From Spirosoma pollinicola (GTDB lineage: Bacteria > Bacteroidota > Bacteroidia > Cytophagales > Spirosomataceae): a stretch of 64,000 bases of DNA. Shown piece by piece: positions 62,485 through 64,000 of the stretch. The translations under genes and the position numbers were made by a program. The notes beneath the pieces are model-generated. The model had not been told where the DNA came from and did no database searches. It saw only the letters and a list, made by a program, of their open reading frames with translations. The stretch lies in assembly GCF_002831565.1 (NCBI RefSeq), contig NZ_CP025096.1, positions 682,001 to 746,000 of the forward strand, written 5' to 3'. Each line of letters opens with the position of its first letter. Position 1 is the stretch's first letter.

Positions 62485-63611
62485 GGTGGTGTATTAAGAA
62501 CAGAAAAGTGGATGTCTATAAATGGTTCCGCTGTCAGGCTACCATCGTTTCGGGTTAAATCGCGGTCGAAAGGACGATTCAGGTTATTACCCGCCAAGTC
62601 CTCCAACCTACTCTCAATTCGCAATATGTAGGTTCCTGACGTCCAGCCCCCGGCGGGTGTAAAGTTAGCCTTCCTTTCTTCATCTTGCAGTTGCCATTTA
62701 CCTTTAACAACGCTCCCCTTTTCGGTAAATACATGCAGCGTTTCGGTCAACATACCATGATCAAAGGGCTCACCAAAGGATACGTCAAGCGGTTTTAGCC
62801 TGTTTAACGGAGCATGTACTTTCCATTTTACAGGCTTTGGCGACAGGCTATCCCTTGCAGTTGTCACGAATACTTTTGTTGTAGATTTCCTTAAAGTTGC
62901 CCCCTGTTGATCAGGCCAGGCGTCAGAAACAACAATCTGGTAGTGATTGCCCGCCTGTAAAGGAGTGCCAAGTTTTTTATTTGGCTGCAAATCGCGTTTG
63001 ATTCGGCCAGGGTCCAGCCAGAGCGTAAGTATCGTACGTTCTGCATTCCAAAGTTCAGGCTGGAGATTCAAAAAGACGCCGGGCAGCGTATCAGCTTCAT
63101 TTTTTACTAAGGAAACGTACTTCTGTGATTGCCCTTCCCGCATGGGTCGGGAAAAATACAGGTAGATCTTCAGTTGGTTTTCGGGTAGAGAATCCTGCAA
63201 CGGATAGATGGCCAGCAATTCTGGTTTGTCATCAGCCTCAAGTGTCGGAATGCTCGTATCACCCACTCGTTTGCCGTTCAACCACACACTATACTGTAGC
63301 CCGCGCGTAAAAGGGATTAGTGGTGTGAAAATGACTTCGTCGCTTTCCTGCCGAAAGCTCCCCAGTATTGCCGTCTCTCTGTTGGCTAAACGAACCGAAA
63401 GCTGTTGACCCATAGAATTGGCCGAAATCGGGCCTAAAAGCTGACCGGGAATAGACAGGGCAACCGCTCGTTTTTCATGCCAACGAATTTTGATCCCCGT
63501 TTCCTCTGGCGATGAGCAGGCGACGGTTAGGAGGTAGACAAAAAAAATCAGGCCGTACGACGCGCACGACCTGATTTTTTCGAGCGATAGACTCTTATAG
63601 GTATCGGTCAT
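62481..63611 (-). CDS. Lipoprotein with Big_5/Ig-like modules, function unknown
   Basis: A 376-residue protein with a lipoprotein signal (LIFFVYLLTVACS). The mature part is all-beta, with repeated Ig-like features such as LKIYLYFSRPMREGQSQKYV and LDVSFGEPFDHGMLTETLHV. The 'FSRPM'/'FGEPFDHGM' strands are typical of Big_5-type bacterial Ig domains. Probably an envelope protein. It is the gene before the Crp/Fnr regulator (4-base overlap) and follows the edge gene with a 17-base overlap. Confidence 0.65.
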   Translation of the reverse strand: MTDTYKSLSLEKIRSCASYGLIFFVYLLTVACSSPEETGIKIRWHEKRAVALSIPGQLLGPISANSMGQQLSVRLANRETAILGSFRQESDEVIFTPLIPFTRGLQYSVWLNGKRVGDTSIPTLEADDKPELLAIYPLQDSLPENQLKIYLYFSRPMREGQSQKYVSLVKNEADTLPGVFLNLQPELWNAERTILTLWLDPGRIKRDLQPNKKLGTPLQAGNHYQIVVSDAWPDQQGATLRKSTTKVFVTTARDSLSPKPVKWKVHAPLNRLKPLDVSFGEPFDHGMLTETLHVFTEKGSVVKGKWQLQDEERKANFTPAGGWTSGTYILRIESRLEDLAGNNLNRPFDRDLTRNDGSLTAEPFIDIHFSVLNTPP

Positions 63612-64000
63612 TTGAAGTCCATAAATCTAAACTACCATCCGAGCGACGTTGTAACAAGACCATGCGGCTGTCGTCCAGTTTGTCAAGCTGAATTACGTTT
63701 GTCAGGGGCAAAGACACAAAATCCACACCAGCCGTAGCAAAGTTTTCTACTACGGGCGTCGTGAGCGAACCCTGATATGCTTCCAGATTCTTGAAGCGCA
63801 CCTTGAAGACCGGGCGGCTTGAGTTCGACATGACCAGAAAGGATTCGTCTCCTTTCTTCATCGTGACCATGTCCAGCGGTTGGTTTCCACTTCCCATCTC
63901 GGCAACAGTCCGGCCTTTCACATGGCTTCCGGCTTTCAACTCATCGAGCGGGAACAATACCAATGGTGTGCAGGTATAGCTGGCCAACAGGTATTTTTTG
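63595..64000 (-). CDS. Partial protein at the window edge, propeller-like
   Basis: The frame is open to the last base, so the 5' part lies outside. About 134 C-terminal residues are visible, beta-rich with repeated short strands (SYTCTPLVLFPLDEL; DRYL end). Segments such as MKKGDESFLVMSNSSRPVFK and DSRMVLLQRRSDGSLDLW resemble blades of a beta-propeller or quinoprotein-like domain. The family is unknown. Overlaps the next gene by 17 bases in the same orientation. Confidence 0.55.
   Translation of the reverse strand, partial: KKYLLASYTCTPLVLFPLDELKAGSHVKGRTVAEMGSGNQPLDMVTMKKGDESFLVMSNSSRPVFKVRFKNLEAYQGSLTTPVVENFATAGVDFVSLPLTNVIQLDKLDDSRMVLLQRRSDGSLDLWTSNDRYL

Noticed and set aside
1..64000. 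CRISPR array
   Set aside because: No regularly spaced direct repeats of 25-40 bases were seen; the repeats present are palindromes or diverged intergenic segments.

Overview
The window looks like chromosome from a Bacteroidota bacterium of the order Cytophagales, most like Spirosoma or a close relative. The signs are a type IX secretion C-terminal sorting domain on a large glycosidase-like protein, a GWxTD-domain lipoprotein, carboxypeptidase-regulatory-like/TonB-plug proteins, a DUF3871 protein, a Bacteroidota-style RND efflux operon and TAnnTTTG promoter elements. The genus is inferred from general resemblance only. No rRNA, tRNA or CRISPR array was seen.

Layout. (1) 1-22,630 is moderate-GC core and accessory chromosome: a FAN1-like nuclease (5' end outside the window), three SAM methyltransferases, a c-type cytochrome, RlmB, a GWxTD lipoprotein, a DoxX gene with two decayed partial copies, a BLUF photoreceptor-like protein, an FdhF/YdeP-type molybdoenzyme, a divergent App1-like phosphatase and diacylglycerol-kinase-like pair, a NudK-like Nudix hydrolase, a DeoR regulator directly followed by a 1279-residue 5-oxoprolinase-like protein, and an LprI-like protein. 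(2) 22,630-23,648 is a degenerate IS630-family element with a TA duplication, inserted at the stop codon of the LprI-like gene. (3) 23,650-42,718 is a strikingly AT-rich island with no recognisable integrase. (4) 43,199-64,000 returns to chromosome-like composition: a nucleoside-hydrolase-like/esterase fusion, a three-gene RND efflux operon, an orphan response regulator, a T9SS-exported CBM6/TIM-barrel protein between two related palindromes, a TonB-plug protein, a sulfur-related operon (YeeE/YedE proteins, small membrane proteins, Crp/Fnr regulator) and two lipoprotein or propeller-like genes at the edge.

The island holds the most unusual content. It has four modules: a protein with all three sequence motifs of family-A/T7-like polymerases, followed by a roughly 116-nt hairpin and two unknown genes; a UPF0489 protein beside a membrane coiled-coil protein; a translationally coupled run of exported proteases (an astacin, two M48-like peptidases that each seem to carry a prokaryotic YEATS domain, and a lipoprotein); and a co-oriented pair made of a PHP-SMC ATPase (TrlF type) and a calcineurin-phosphoesterase/HSP90-like ATPase fusion. 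The last pair is the best candidate for an uncharacterised defence or conflict system. Three diverged copies of one intergenic segment, two carrying a near-perfect 26-bp palindrome, separate the modules.

Two signalling proteins have substitutions at normally invariant residues: the BLUF glutamine is glutamate, and the response-regulator phospho-acceptor aspartate is glutamate. The chromosome around the island is rich in large palindromes, including a perfect 106-bp one.
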